This document shows positions 7,526 to 16,849 of a DNA stretch of 64,000 nucleotides, piece after piece. The stretch's first letter is position 1. Every line of letters starts with the position of its first letter. The stretch lies in NCBI GenBank assembly GCA_017548065.1, contig JAFYNQ010000102.1, positions 19,546 through 83,545 on the forward strand. Direction: 5' to 3'. The position numbers and the translations under genes are program-made. The stretch is from Oscillospiraceae bacterium (GTDB lineage Bacteria; Bacillota; Clostridia; Oscillospirales; Oscillospiraceae). The notes below the pieces were generated by a model. It saw only the letters and a list, made by a program, of their open reading frames with translations, was not told the origin of the DNA and did not search any database.

Positions 7526-9220
7526 TTAAACAGACATCTGCTGAACCATAGCATCCAGCAATTCCTTGGCAGAAGCACTATCTGCACCAACCGCAGTATA
7601 ATAGAACTTAACTTTCGGTTCGGTGCCGGAGGGACGGGCAATCACACTTCCCTTTTCTCCCAGAACAAACTCCAACACATTAGAACGAGGAAGACCGGTA
7701 TCGGTTACAGATGCGGTGATTACATTTGTGCGGGTTCCTGCTTTATAGTCCACAATCTCAGAAACAACCGCACCACCTATTGCCTTAGGTGCTGCACCGC
7801 GAAGCTCTGTCATGATGTTAGCAGCCTTTTCCATTGCATCTGCGCCTTTCAACTCAATGCTTTGGACATGAGCCAGGTAATAGCCATACTTTGCATACAA
7901 GGCATTCAAAGCATCCATAATCGTCTTGCCCTGAAGCTTCAGAGCAGCCGCCATCTCACACACCAGCATAGAAGCAACAACTGCATCCTTATCACGGGCA
8001 TACGTACCCTTCAGGTAGCCGCAGCTTTCCTCATAGCCGAACACAAACTTATCTTCTTCGTTATTCTGTTCCAGTGCCAGGATCTCACCGCCAATGTACT
8101 TAAAACCGGTGAGCACCGCCTTCATGGTAACGCCGTAGTAATTTGCAATTCGGTCAGCCAAAGGAGAAGAAACAATGCTTCGCACAACAATTGCACCTTC
8201 GGGAATTGTATTCTGCGCCTTCCTCGCCTTCAGGATATAATCCATAAGCAAGCAACCAAGCTCATTTCCGGAGAGCTTCCGATAGGAATCGCCATCAGGA
8301 ACAGCAATAGCAACACGGTCACAGTCAGGATCAGTACCAAGAATAACATCACAAGACACGCTGTCTGCTACCTTATAGCTTTCTGCAAGCGCTGCATCCG
8401 TTTCGGGGTTAGGGTATTCGCAGGTCTTAAAATCGCCGTCAGGCTGCTCCTGGCAGCTTACAATAGCAGCATTCACGCCAAGACGCTTAAAAATCTCACG
8501 AACAGGCTCATTGCCGGTTCCGCAAAGGGGCGTGTAAACAACATTCAATCCGGCTTTTTTGATGATTTCAGGAGCAACAGCTTCATTAAGAACAACTGCA
8601 TAGTACTCCTGCCAAACAGAATCGTCAATATAAGAGATCAATCCTTCAGACAAATAAGCATCAAAGCTCTTAACTTCAGGAACAAAATAAGGGATAGTGC
8701 TAATCTTTTCAGTTACGATCGCTGCAGGCTCGTCAGTCATCTGACAGCCATCAGGACCATAACATTTTACACCGTTATATTCGCCGGAATTATGACTGGC
8801 AGAGATAACGATACCACAACCGCAACCCAGCTTACGGACTGCAAAAGACAGCATAGGGGTCGGTGCAAGACGATCGTATAGATAAACAGAAATACCCTTT
8901 TCTGCAAAAGCAACCGCACAGACCTCAGCAAAAAGCTGAGAGTTATGGCGAGAGTCATAACCGATCGCCGCTTTCTGAGGCAAGGCGGTAGAAGACAGCC
9001 ACGCAGCCATGCCCTGAGCAGCTCGGCGAACAGTATAACAGTTCAAACGGTTACTGCCTGCGCCCATAATGCCACGCATACCTGCAGTACCAAACTGAAG
9101 ATCACTACCAAAGCGGCTCTTAAGTTCGTCTTCATTGTCTGCGATTGCAGCCAGTTCAGTTTTTACCGCAGCAGGAAGTTCTGCGTTACACCAGAACTCA
9201 TAATTCTCCATATAGCTCAT
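7526..9220 (-). CDS. Phosphoglucomutase/phosphomannomutase
   Basis: An alpha-D-phosphohexomutase (564 aa) interconverting hexose 1- and 6-phosphates, linking glycolysis to nucleotide-sugar and cell-envelope synthesis. The catalytic phosphoserine loop is SASHNSGEYNG (serine at about 142), the metal loop DPDCDR, the sugar-binding loop GYEESCGY, and the phosphate-binding end RPSGTEPK. Length fits the long PgcA-type enzymes of Firmicutes rather than the 450-residue PMM/PGM or GlmM. GGGAGG lies 6 nt before the ATG. It follows a coiled-coil gene on the same strand. Confidence 0.92.
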   Translation of the reverse strand: MSYMENYEFWCNAELPAAVKTELAAIADNEDELKSRFGSDLQFGTAGMRGIMGAGSNRLNCYTVRRAAQGMAAWLSSTALPQKAAIGYDSRHNSQLFAEVCAVAFAEKGISVYLYDRLAPTPMLSFAVRKLGCGCGIVISASHNSGEYNGVKCYGPDGCQMTDEPAAIVTEKISTIPYFVPEVKSFDAYLSEGLISYIDDSVWQEYYAVVLNEAVAPEIIKKAGLNVVYTPLCGTGNEPVREIFKRLGVNAAIVSCQEQPDGDFKTCEYPNPETDAALAESYKVADSVSCDVILGTDPDCDRVAIAVPDGDSYRKLSGNELGCLLMDYILKARKAQNTIPEGAIVVRSIVSSPLADRIANYYGVTMKAVLTGFKYIGGEILALEQNNEEDKFVFGYEESCGYLKGTYARDKDAVVASMLVCEMAAALKLQGKTIMDALNALYAKYGYYLAHVQSIELKGADAMEKAANIMTELRGAAPKAIGGAVVSEIVDYKAGTRTNVITASVTDTGLPRSNVLEFVLGEKGSVIARPSGTEPKVKFYYTAVGADSASAKELLDAMVQQMSV

Positions 9221-9283
9221 AATAAACCTCCCAATGGATTAAGAAGACAGCCCAATAATCTTGAGCTGTCTTCTGTCTGTTGA

Positions 9284-9784
9284 TTAAATATCAGTATTCT
9301 GAGCAGACTTCTTCTCCTGGCTCTCAACCAAGGCTCTGAACTTTGCTCTAGTGTCACGTACATCCTCAAGAGAAAGGGCAATTGCTTCCTCAGTGCGGCG
9401 CAATGCATCCTCCATATAATCGTTGCTTGCCTTACGGATTTCTGCAACACGATTTTGGGTCTGCAGAACCATATCCTGACAAACACGGGTAGCTTCCTGA
9501 TAAATATTCTCCTGCTTGATCATCTCGTCAGCCTTTTCCTGGGCAGTCTTAATGATACCCTCAGCCTCACGGCGAGCCTGACCGATCAACTCGTTACGGG
9601 ACTCCACAACAGCACGAGCCTTCTTCAACTCTTCGGGCAGACCTGCAATGATCTCATCAAGCAAATCCAAAACTTTGTCACGCTCAACAATGCACTTGTC
9701 AGCAGCCAGAGGCACTGCACGGGCATCCTGCACCAGATCATACAATGCAGACAGGATATCTTCGCTGGTTCTATTTTCGTTCAT
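9284..9784 (-). CDS. Coiled-coil protein of unknown function
   Basis: A 166-residue soluble protein dominated by a long charged helix (about residues 40-160) rich in Glu, Lys, Arg and Ala heptads, similar to V-type ATPase subunit H or F0 b-like proteins by composition. It has no membrane segment. The ATG at 9782-9784 has AAGGAGG upstream; an extended frame to 9838 has none. It lies just downstream of rsmD, a position where related Clostridia often carry such a protein. The role is not known; a scaffolding or division-related role like DivIVA proteins is possible but not shown. Confidence 0.6.
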   Translation of the reverse strand: MNENRTSEDILSALYDLVQDARAVPLAADKCIVERDKVLDLLDEIIAGLPEELKKARAVVESRNELIGQARREAEGIIKTAQEKADEMIKQENIYQEATRVCQDMVLQTQNRVAEIRKASNDYMEDALRRTEEAIALSLEDVRDTRAKFRALVESQEKKSAQNTDI

Positions 9785-9834
9785 TATCGGTTTCCTCCTT
9801 GTGGGTTTATAACTATAGAATTTTAAAACAGAGA

Positions 9835-10380
9835 TCAATCATCTCTTCTGTACAATGTCAATAAAGTGTTTCCGTATTTATAGTCCTTGGAACGTGTATA
9901 CCCTGCAAATTCGCATTGCAGCACTTTATCAACAGGTCGCTCAGTGACTATTATACCACCAGATTGCAAAATGTCAATTTCTGTTATCAATTTTAATGCA
10001 TTTTCCAAAAAAACTTCTGCATAAGGCGGATCAAGGAGTATAATATCAAACTTTTCTCTGGTAGTATTCAAGAAAGACGCATAGTCACTCCTTATGACTC
10101 TGCCTTCTTTTTCAAAACCGGTACGCTTGAGATTTTCCTGGATCAAACTGCAGGCTTTCTTATTTTCATCCACAAAGACAGCTGACTTAGCGCCTCTGCT
10201 GATTGCCTCAATACCAAGCTGTCCGGTGCCTCCAAACAGATCCAACACATGCGTTCCGGGAATATCAAACTGAATAATACTGAACAACGCTTCCTTGACA
10301 CGATCGGCGGTAGGACGTGTTACCAAACCATCCGGTGTTTTAAGAACAACACCTCTGGCTTTACCTGAAATTACGCGCAT
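9835..10380 (-). CDS. rsmD: 16S rRNA (guanine966-N2)-methyltransferase RsmD
   Basis: Methylates G966 of 16S rRNA using S-adenosylmethionine. The 181-residue protein begins MRVISGKARG, typical of RsmD, followed by TRPTADRVKEALFSI, the SAM motif VLDLFGGTGQLGIEA and the catalytic LLDPPY. ATG 10378-10380 follows GGGGAG; the longer frame has no ribosome binding site. It starts 7 nt after the uvrC stop, so the two are probably cotranscribed. Confidence 0.93.
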   Translation of the reverse strand: MRVISGKARGVVLKTPDGLVTRPTADRVKEALFSIIQFDIPGTHVLDLFGGTGQLGIEAISRGAKSAVFVDENKKACSLIQENLKRTGFEKEGRVIRSDYASFLNTTREKFDIILLDPPYAEVFLENALKLITEIDILQSGGIIVTERPVDKVLQCEFAGYTRSKDYKYGNTLLTLYRRDD

Positions 10381-10387
10381 AGCTCCC

Positions 10388-12205
10388 CTACCCTTCTTTC
10401 TTATGAAAATGATCGTATACAGCATGTGCTGCATCATTTGGCAAAAAACGCTCCAATTCAGACAGCGAAGCAGCTTTTATACCGGTGATAGATTTAAATG
10501 TTTTCAACAGCTCCTGCTTCCGCTTCGGTCCAATTCCGGTGATGCCATCCAGTTCGGAATATCGCAGTCTTTTACTACGAAGCTTTCTGTGGAAAGAAAT
10601 TGCAAATCGGTGCGTTTCCTCCTGGATATTACCAATAAAAGAGAAGATTGCCTGATTGTTATCAATGCGGATCTCTTTTCCGTCAGGGGTCACCAGCGCC
10701 CGCGTGCGGTGTCGGTCATCTTTTACCATTCCCAATATCATAATATCCAGCTGCAGTGCCTGGAGCACGCACTGCGCCGTCATAGCATGGGTAACGCCGC
10801 CATCGATCAGCAGTAGGTCAGGCTTCTCATCAAAGCCAGCATCAGCCTGCTTATAATGCTGAAATCTTCTTGTTAACACTTGCGCCATTGAAGCGTAATC
10901 ATCGGGAGCATCCAACCCCTGAATATGAAAACGTTTGTAATCACTCTTGCGAGGCTTTCCGTCTTTAAAAACAACCATCCCCGCAACGATATCCGTACCC
11001 GACAGATTGGAAATATCATAAGATTCAATTCGGTCAGGCGATGTCAAACCGATCATCTTTCCGAATAGATGCAACGTTGCATTCAGTCGTTCTTCCTTGC
11101 CGGTTACACGCTCTGCTTCCTCACGGGCATTCTTAACAGCCAACTCTACAAGGCGGACATTATCGCCCCTTTGCGGAACTTTAATGCGTGTCTTTCTTTC
11201 GTAGCGCTGCTCCAGTAATTGCGAAAAAAGTTCACAGTCGTCCGTCTCAAAAGGAAGAAAGATAATTTTGGGCGCAAAGCCTTTTGTGAGATAGTATTGC
11301 TTCATAAGGGCGGAAACAGCCACCTGCGGATCTTCGGGAACCGGGAATATTTCATATTCCTTATCCAGGAGATTGCCTCCCGAAAAATGGAGAACCGCAA
11401 AGCAAGCTTTTGTTTCAGTCTGACCGTAACCGATCACATCCGTATCTGCAATCGCACCGGCTGTAACCAGCTGTTTTTTGCCCAATGCCTCAATCGCATT
11501 AAGGGCATCACGAAGCCCTGCAGCCAGTTCAAAATTCAAATCATCTGCTGCCGCAAGCATTTCTGTGCGAATCTCGTCCGCTACTGAACGGTAATTGCCG
11601 GATAACAGCTGTTTGGCACGTTCCATCCGCTGCATATATTCCACACGAGAAAGTTTATCCGAACACCAGCCTGCACACAAATTCATGTGATACTGCAGGC
11701 AAGGTCTGCCTTTCCCCAAATCTCTAGGAAATTTTTTGCCGCAGGAAGGCAGCTTCAAAGCTTTATTTATGGCATCCATTATATCCTGAGTAATACCACG
11801 ACTACCAAAAGGGCCATAATAGGCTGCGCCATCACGATCCGTCTTCCCTACCATGGACATCTGCGGATATTCCTCGCGCATATCAAGTCTGACAAAAGGA
11901 TACCCTTTGTCATCCTTCAGCAAAATATTGTACTTCGGCTGATAGCGTTTGATGAGCGAGCATTCCAAAACCAATGCTTCAAATTCCGTTGCGGCAACGA
12001 TCACATCAAAATGGTCAATCTTACTGACCATCAGTCTTGTTTTCGGACTGTGTGATACCGTATCTGTAAAGTATTGACTGACACGGTTGCGGAGCATTTT
12101 CGCTTTGCCAACATAAATCACGGTATCGTCTTTCGCTTTCATAATGTAGACGCCGGGCGTAAGTGGCAACTGATGCGCTTTGTCTTTTAATTCATCAAAA
12201 CACAT
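10388..12205 (-). CDS. uvrC: Excinuclease ABC subunit C
   Basis: The nuclease subunit of nucleotide excision repair that cuts 3' and 5' of lesions with UvrB. Visible: the N-terminal GIY-YIG nuclease (GVYIMKAKDDTVIYVGKAK, residues about 17-35), the UvrB-binding UVR segment near 195-230, the RNase H-like C-terminal nuclease (SYDISNLSGTDIV, LLIDGG) and C-terminal helix-hairpin-helix (GIGPKRKQELL). Length 605 aa is standard. ATG 12203-12205 lies 6 nt after GGAG; a TTG four codons upstream overlaps that site. The GGAG follows directly on the terminator hairpin of the HPr-like gene. Confidence 0.95.
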   Translation of the reverse strand: MCFDELKDKAHQLPLTPGVYIMKAKDDTVIYVGKAKMLRNRVSQYFTDTVSHSPKTRLMVSKIDHFDVIVAATEFEALVLECSLIKRYQPKYNILLKDDKGYPFVRLDMREEYPQMSMVGKTDRDGAAYYGPFGSRGITQDIMDAINKALKLPSCGKKFPRDLGKGRPCLQYHMNLCAGWCSDKLSRVEYMQRMERAKQLLSGNYRSVADEIRTEMLAAADDLNFELAAGLRDALNAIEALGKKQLVTAGAIADTDVIGYGQTETKACFAVLHFSGGNLLDKEYEIFPVPEDPQVAVSALMKQYYLTKGFAPKIIFLPFETDDCELFSQLLEQRYERKTRIKVPQRGDNVRLVELAVKNAREEAERVTGKEERLNATLHLFGKMIGLTSPDRIESYDISNLSGTDIVAGMVVFKDGKPRKSDYKRFHIQGLDAPDDYASMAQVLTRRFQHYKQADAGFDEKPDLLLIDGGVTHAMTAQCVLQALQLDIMILGMVKDDRHRTRALVTPDGKEIRIDNNQAIFSFIGNIQEETHRFAISFHRKLRSKRLRYSELDGITGIGPKRKQELLKTFKSITGIKAASLSELERFLPNDAAHAVYDHFHKKEG

Positions 12206-12215
12206 GATATTCTCC

Positions 12216-12256
12216 AAAAAAATTGCCTCAATGCGATCAAAGATTACATTGAGGCA
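12216..12256 (-). terminator. Terminator between the HPr-like gene and uvrC
   Basis: Minus-strand stem TGCCTCAATG (12247-12256) and CATTGAGGCA (12224-12233), then a run of seven T (12216-12222). It separates the HPr-like gene from uvrC; the uvrC ribosome binding site begins right after the U-run, so read-through would be needed for cotranscription. Confidence 0.8.
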
Positions 12257-12267
12257 TTTCTGTTACA

Positions 12268-12528
12268 TCAATAGACGTCACGCAAAAGAAGCTGCTCCAG
12301 TGCTTCCACCGCTTCCTCCTCACGGGAACCGTCTGCGATCAAGTTCACAGTAGCACCGGTTACAATACCGAGAGAAATGATACCAAGCAAGCTTTTTGCG
12401 TTCATTTTGCGATTACCGACTTCTACCCAAATACCGCAGTCAAACTCATTTGCCTTCTGGACAAAATAAGAGGCCTGTTTATTATACAGTCCGGATTCGC
12501 AGCGAACAACGATTTCTTTATTGCACAT
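12268..12528 (-). CDS. HPr-family protein without the active histidine (Crh-like)
   Basis: An 86-residue HPr fold. In HPr the segment is G-L-H-A-R-P-A with His15 as phosphoryl carrier; here it reads GLYNKQA, with Tyr at 15 and neither Arg17 nor Pro18. The regulatory region is kept: NAKSLLGIISLGI with Ser46. This is the state of Bacillus Crh (Gln15, Ser46), which acts only as a corepressor of CcpA after HPrK phosphorylation. So a regulatory, non-transport role is inferred; residue contacts with CcpA were not checked. ATG 12526-12528 has AAGGAG upstream. Bacillus crh lies next to whiA, a different context. Confidence 0.75.
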   Translation of the reverse strand: MCNKEIVVRCESGLYNKQASYFVQKANEFDCGIWVEVGNRKMNAKSLLGIISLGIVTGATVNLIADGSREEEAVEALEQLLLRDVY

Positions 12529-12573
12529 AATAACACTCCTTGTGGCTACAGACATTTGTAGCTTTATGGTTAT

Positions 12574-12601
12574 ATCATAACAAATATCATAAAAAAGTCA
12601 A
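12574..12601 (-). promoter_or_regulatory. Promoter of the HPr-like gene
   Basis: Minus strand: TTGACT (12596-12601), 16-nt spacer, TATGAT (12574-12579), about 45 nt before the start codon. Confidence 0.6.
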
Positions 12602-12671
12602 CCAATTTTCACATATTCGGACAAAAACATAAATTTATACAGAAAAGACGCTACAAATATTGTGAATTTGG

Positions 12672-15047
12672 TTAAAACTCTGCAATGGTAACACCGTCTT
12701 CACCTTCGCCATATGCACCTAAACGGAATTTTTTAACAAACCGATTCTTACGCAAAGATTGCTGCACAGCAGCACGCAATGCGCCGGTACCTTTTCCGTG
12801 AATAATGCGCACGCTGGGAAGATTGGAGCGCATCGCCTCATCCAGATACCGATCAAGCACGCAGATTGCCTCAATAGAATCCATACCACGCAGATCTATC
12901 TCGGAAGCAATGGCAAACTTTTTCATTTCTCTGCCGGAATGCGCAGGTCTCTGCGGTTTAACCGGCTGAGCATTATGATTTTCCAAAAGATAAATTTCAT
13001 CCGCTTTGGCAGAAAGCTTTAAAACGCCGGCTTGCAGTTGATAAGTGCCATCCTTGTTAATGGCAATAACACTCGCTTTTGTGCCGAATTTCAAAAGTTC
13101 CACCGTATCGCCAACAATAATCTGTCGGGAAGGTTCGGGGCGCTTCTTTTGACTCTCACCAGCCTGCAGATTACTTTCCGCTTCATTCAGATTTCTGCGA
13201 AGCTGTGCCTGACGCTGGTTAATACCCTGGGTATCCGCCTGCTCCGAAAGCTGCTTTTTAATGGATCGGATCTCATCCGTGGCCTCATTGGCAACTCTGC
13301 GTGCATCTTCAATAATAGACCTTCCCTGAGCTCTGGCCTCAGAGAGAATGCGTTCCTTCTCTGCCTCCAGTTGTTCAGCATACTCGTCACTTCTCTGCTT
13401 TGTTTTTTCAATCTCCTTGCGCAGACGCTCGGCTTCAATGCGGGCAGATTCCATCTTCTGCCGCTGTTCTTCCAGCTGATTAAGAACATCCTCAAAGTCC
13501 TTATCATTCTGACCAACAAGGTCTTCCGCTTCCTTCAAGATATGTTCAGGCAAGCCCAATTTCCTGGAGATTGCAAAAGCGTTAGATTTTCCGGGAATGC
13601 CGATCAGCAATTTATAGGTAGGTTGCAAAGTCTCAACATTAAACTCGCAAGAAGCATTGATTACATTCTCCGTGCGCATAGCGTATAGCTTCAGCTCTGC
13701 ATAATGGGTCGTTGCAACAACGCGGCTTCCCATTTTTCGGCAAAACTCAATCAAAGCGATGGCAAGAGCAGCACCTTCTGCAGGGTCTGTACCTGCACCA
13801 AGCTCATCAAAAAGCACCAGGGTTTGTCCATCACATTGGGTCACGATATCCACGATAGTGCGCATATGACTGGAAAACGTAGACAAGCTTTGTGCGATAG
13901 ACTGCTCGTCTCCAATGTCCGCCAAAATAGAATGAAACACAGACAGTTTTGTACCATCCCCAGCAGGCACATGGAGTCCACACTCTGCCATCAACGTCAA
14001 AAGACCAATTGTTTTCAGCGTAACAGTCTTACCACCGGTATTGGGGCCGGTAATGATCATTGTGTCAAAATCATCGCCAAGATGCAGAGAAATCGGTACC
14101 ACCTTGTTCGCATCAATAAGCGGATGTCTTGCATTCCGAAGAACAACAACACCATGGTCATTCATTTCCGGCGCCCATGCCTTCATTTTATACGCCAAGC
14201 GTGATTTTGCAAAAATAACATCAAGCCTTGTGAGAATTGAAATATTGTTAGAAATCGCTTCAGCATGCGTAGCCACATTGGCGGACAATTCACTTAAAAT
14301 TCTCTCAATTTCCTTCTGTTCTTTCAATTCCAGCTCACGCAGTGCATTGTTTGCGCTGACCGCAGACATAGGTTCTATGAAATAAGTAGAACCGGTAGCA
14401 GATACATCGTGAACAAGACCAGGGATCTCGTTTTTGCATTCACTTTTCACCGGGACAACGTAACGTCCCTGGCGAATCGTGATAATAGGATCTCTTAAGA
14501 ACTTTACGTAGGCCGGTGAAGAGATCGTCTTCTGCAGAGTATCCTTAATTTTAGCTGTCTGTTGACGCATATGTCTGCGAATATCTGCAAGCTCCGGGCT
14601 TGCTGCATCCGCAATTTCCTCTTCCGATAAAATAGCGGTAAAAATGCTGTCTTCCAAGAATTTGTTAGGATTTAAAGCATCAAAAAGAGGATCCAACACA
14701 GTATGTTCATCCTCTTCGGACACATAATCCTTAACCTTACGTGTGCAACGAAGTGTGCCACCGATTTCCAGTAATTCAGAAGGGTGCAATGTTCCGCTGC
14801 GTTCAGCTCTTTCCAAAGAGGCTGCTACATCCTTAAGTTCGTTAAAACCGGGATAGCCTTTTCGCGTGGAAAGGTTCACCGCAGCAGTTGTTTCAGCAAG
14901 CATGGACAGCACATCCTCTAAATCTGAGGTAGGCACAAGCGTTTTGCACGCTGCTTTTCCGCCTGCGCTTCCTGCGCATTCCGACAGCATGGTAAGCACT
15001 TGCTCCAGTTCCAGCTTTGTAAATGATCTATGATATAATTCTGACAT
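12672..15047 (-). CDS. mutS2: Endonuclease MutS2 (RqcU)
   Basis: A 791-residue MutS2: core and clamp domains (1-320), Walker A GPNTGGKT (334-341), Walker B LVLFDELGAGTDP, a long coiled coil (about 515-620), a KOW-like segment (VGDTVELLKFGTKASV) and a C-terminal Smr nuclease domain (IDLRGMDSIEA, HGKGTGAL). It lacks the mismatch-binding N-terminal domain of MutS1. In Bacillus, MutS2 splits stalled or collided ribosomes; in other bacteria it suppresses recombination. GGGAG precedes the ATG at good spacing. It follows recO by 14 nt. Confidence 0.95.
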   Translation of the reverse strand: MSELYHRSFTKLELEQVLTMLSECAGSAGGKAACKTLVPTSDLEDVLSMLAETTAAVNLSTRKGYPGFNELKDVAASLERAERSGTLHPSELLEIGGTLRCTRKVKDYVSEEDEHTVLDPLFDALNPNKFLEDSIFTAILSEEEIADAASPELADIRRHMRQQTAKIKDTLQKTISSPAYVKFLRDPIITIRQGRYVVPVKSECKNEIPGLVHDVSATGSTYFIEPMSAVSANNALRELELKEQKEIERILSELSANVATHAEAISNNISILTRLDVIFAKSRLAYKMKAWAPEMNDHGVVVLRNARHPLIDANKVVPISLHLGDDFDTMIITGPNTGGKTVTLKTIGLLTLMAECGLHVPAGDGTKLSVFHSILADIGDEQSIAQSLSTFSSHMRTIVDIVTQCDGQTLVLFDELGAGTDPAEGAALAIALIEFCRKMGSRVVATTHYAELKLYAMRTENVINASCEFNVETLQPTYKLLIGIPGKSNAFAISRKLGLPEHILKEAEDLVGQNDKDFEDVLNQLEEQRQKMESARIEAERLRKEIEKTKQRSDEYAEQLEAEKERILSEARAQGRSIIEDARRVANEATDEIRSIKKQLSEQADTQGINQRQAQLRRNLNEAESNLQAGESQKKRPEPSRQIIVGDTVELLKFGTKASVIAINKDGTYQLQAGVLKLSAKADEIYLLENHNAQPVKPQRPAHSGREMKKFAIASEIDLRGMDSIEAICVLDRYLDEAMRSNLPSVRIIHGKGTGALRAAVQQSLRKNRFVKKFRLGAYGEGEDGVTIAEF

Positions 15048-15061
15048 TGTTAACTCCCGTA

Positions 15062-15805
15062 TCAGATGAGTAATGTTTTATAAAAATCAAGTGCAGAGAA
15101 GCCTCTTTCCAATTGTGTCAGCAAATACCCTTCTGCAATCTGCACAATGCTTTGCAGGGTATCTTCTCCAATACGGAAAGAGAATATTTTCTTTGGATCA
15201 CAGTAACAGATATACCGCAATGTGTCCAGGGCGCTAGTATTCAACGGCATACGAATGCCGTTATCTGTGTGCATGGAACACGCAAAGCACTCCAACTGAC
15301 CCAAAGACAGATTAAAGCGATCAGGAAAAGCATTGCCGCAATGGCAACAGCTGCTTAAATCAGGTGTATATCCGGCAAGACACGCCACACGAAGCTCAAA
15401 GACAGCCTTTACAATGCTTTGATTTACCGAAAGCTTCGTAAGGGCGTACAGACAGTTCAGCAAAAGAGGTAGTAACTGTGGATTCGGAATATCTTCCTGA
15501 CAAACAACCTCAGCTGCTTGTACAAAATATGTACCCAAAGACAGTTTTTCCAAATCTGTACGCAATGAATGAAACAATTCAATGCTCTCTGCCTCATTAA
15601 CCGTATACAGTCCACGGTTTTCAAATAATGTAAATTCACTGTAAGCCAACAGCTGGCTGGGCGCAAACAAAGGACTATTCTTGCGTTTGAGTCCGCGCAC
15701 TTTTACTGTTAGCTTACCGTGATTTTCCGTTAATAATGTGAGCAGTGCATCCGTATCATTGTAGTTTGATACCCGAAGCACCAGCCCCCGTGTTTTTACG
15801 AACAT
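15062..15805 (-). CDS. recO: DNA repair protein RecO
   Basis: RecO loads RecA onto SSB-coated single-stranded DNA with RecR. The 247-residue protein has the N-terminal OB fold (KTRGLVLRVSNYNDTDALLT) and a zinc finger C-C-H-C...C-F-A-C (about residues 146-170). ATG 15803-15805 is 6 nt after GGAGG. The frame is open 40 codons further upstream, but that part overlaps yqzL and has no ribosome binding site. The neighbours are the same as in Bacillus (era-yqzL-recO). Confidence 0.93.
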   Translation of the reverse strand: MFVKTRGLVLRVSNYNDTDALLTLLTENHGKLTVKVRGLKRKNSPLFAPSQLLAYSEFTLFENRGLYTVNEAESIELFHSLRTDLEKLSLGTYFVQAAEVVCQEDIPNPQLLPLLLNCLYALTKLSVNQSIVKAVFELRVACLAGYTPDLSSCCHCGNAFPDRFNLSLGQLECFACSMHTDNGIRMPLNTSALDTLRYICYCDPKKIFSFRIGEDTLQSIVQIAEGYLLTQLERGFSALDFYKTLLI

Positions 15806-15896
15806 GGGTATCCTCCGCAATTTGCGCTCTGTAGAGCATATAGATCTCCGGAGCGCCGGTTTCCAGGAATAATTCCCAGTAGCTTTGTGCATCCAT
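15756..15896 (-). CDS. yqzL: YqzL family small protein
   Basis: A 46-residue protein beginning MDAQSYWELFLETGAPEIYM. The pattern W-x-x-F-x-x-T-G-x-x-x-x-Y-x-L-Y is the YqzL signature, and the location between era and recO is the conserved one. The function is unknown. GGAGG is 7 nt before the ATG (15894-15896). Its last 50 nt overlap the recO start in another frame, suggesting translational coupling. Confidence 0.8.
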   Translation of the reverse strand: MDAQSYWELFLETGAPEIYMLYRAQIAEDTHVRKNTGAGASGIKLQ

Positions 15897-15949
15897 AACG
15901 ATCCCTCCAAAGGTAGGATTGACAAATGCTGCCGGGATACTCATGGAAA

Positions 15950-16837
15950 TTATTCACTATAACCGAAGTTACGTACATGGAAATCACTGTCTCTCCAGTT
16001 CTCCTTAAACTTGACCCAGGTGGTCAGATAGACACGTGTTCCCATAAACCGCTCACAATCGGTACGGGCCATAGTGGAGATCTTTTTCAGCATTTCTCCG
16101 CCCTTTCCGATAATAATGCCTTTATGACTTGCTTTTTCGCAATAAATAGTTGCATCAATATCAATAATACCGTTATCCCGTTCGGAGAACTTGGTGATCT
16201 CAACTGCCGTTCCGTGAGGGATCTCGCGGTCAAGGCACCAAAGGAGCTTTTCACGAATAATCTCAGCCATCACCTGACGCTCTGGTTGGTCGGTCGTAAT
16301 ATCTTCAGGGAAAAGAAAAGGACTTTCCACTGCATACTTTTCGCATTCCTGCAAAAGTGCATCAACGCCGTCACCTGTTTTCGCAGAAATAGGAATAATT
16401 GCAGTGAAATCAGCGTGCTGAGAGTAAACAGCGATCACTTCCAATAATTTTTCTTTCTCAATGGTATCAATCTTGTTGATTGCCAGCACAACAGGGCAAT
16501 TTTTTGCCTTGAGTTGATCTATAAGACCTTCCTCCTGGGGGCCAACGGACGCAATGGGTTCCACCACAAGAATCGTGAGATCCACATCCGCAATAGAGTT
16601 CTTAGTAACATTGACCATGTAATCTCCAAGCTTGGTACGAGGCTTATGGAAGCCGGGAGTGTCAACAAAGACATACTGGGTATTACCACGTGTCACAATA
16701 CCGCAAATACGGTTACGGGTGGTCTGGGGTTTATTGGATACGATTGCGATCTTCTCACCGACAAGAAAATTGATCAATGTGGACTTGCCGACATTGGGAC
16801 GACCTGCGATCGTGATCATTGCTGTTTTTGTTTTCAT
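15950..16837 (-). CDS. era: GTPase Era
   Basis: Essential GTPase that binds the 3' end of 16S rRNA and helps mature the 30S subunit. G1 loop GRPNVGKS (12-19), G3 DTPGFHKP, G4 NKID, and a C-terminal KH domain with GKGGEMLKKI. The end LTTWVKFKENWRDSD is typical. Length 295 aa. AAAGGAG precedes the ATG. Confidence 0.97.
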   Translation of the reverse strand: MKTKTAMITIAGRPNVGKSTLINFLVGEKIAIVSNKPQTTRNRICGIVTRGNTQYVFVDTPGFHKPRTKLGDYMVNVTKNSIADVDLTILVVEPIASVGPQEEGLIDQLKAKNCPVVLAINKIDTIEKEKLLEVIAVYSQHADFTAIIPISAKTGDGVDALLQECEKYAVESPFLFPEDITTDQPERQVMAEIIREKLLWCLDREIPHGTAVEITKFSERDNGIIDIDATIYCEKASHKGIIIGKGGEMLKKISTMARTDCERFMGTRVYLTTWVKFKENWRDSDFHVRNFGYSE

Positions 16838-16849
16838 TGTATATCTCCT

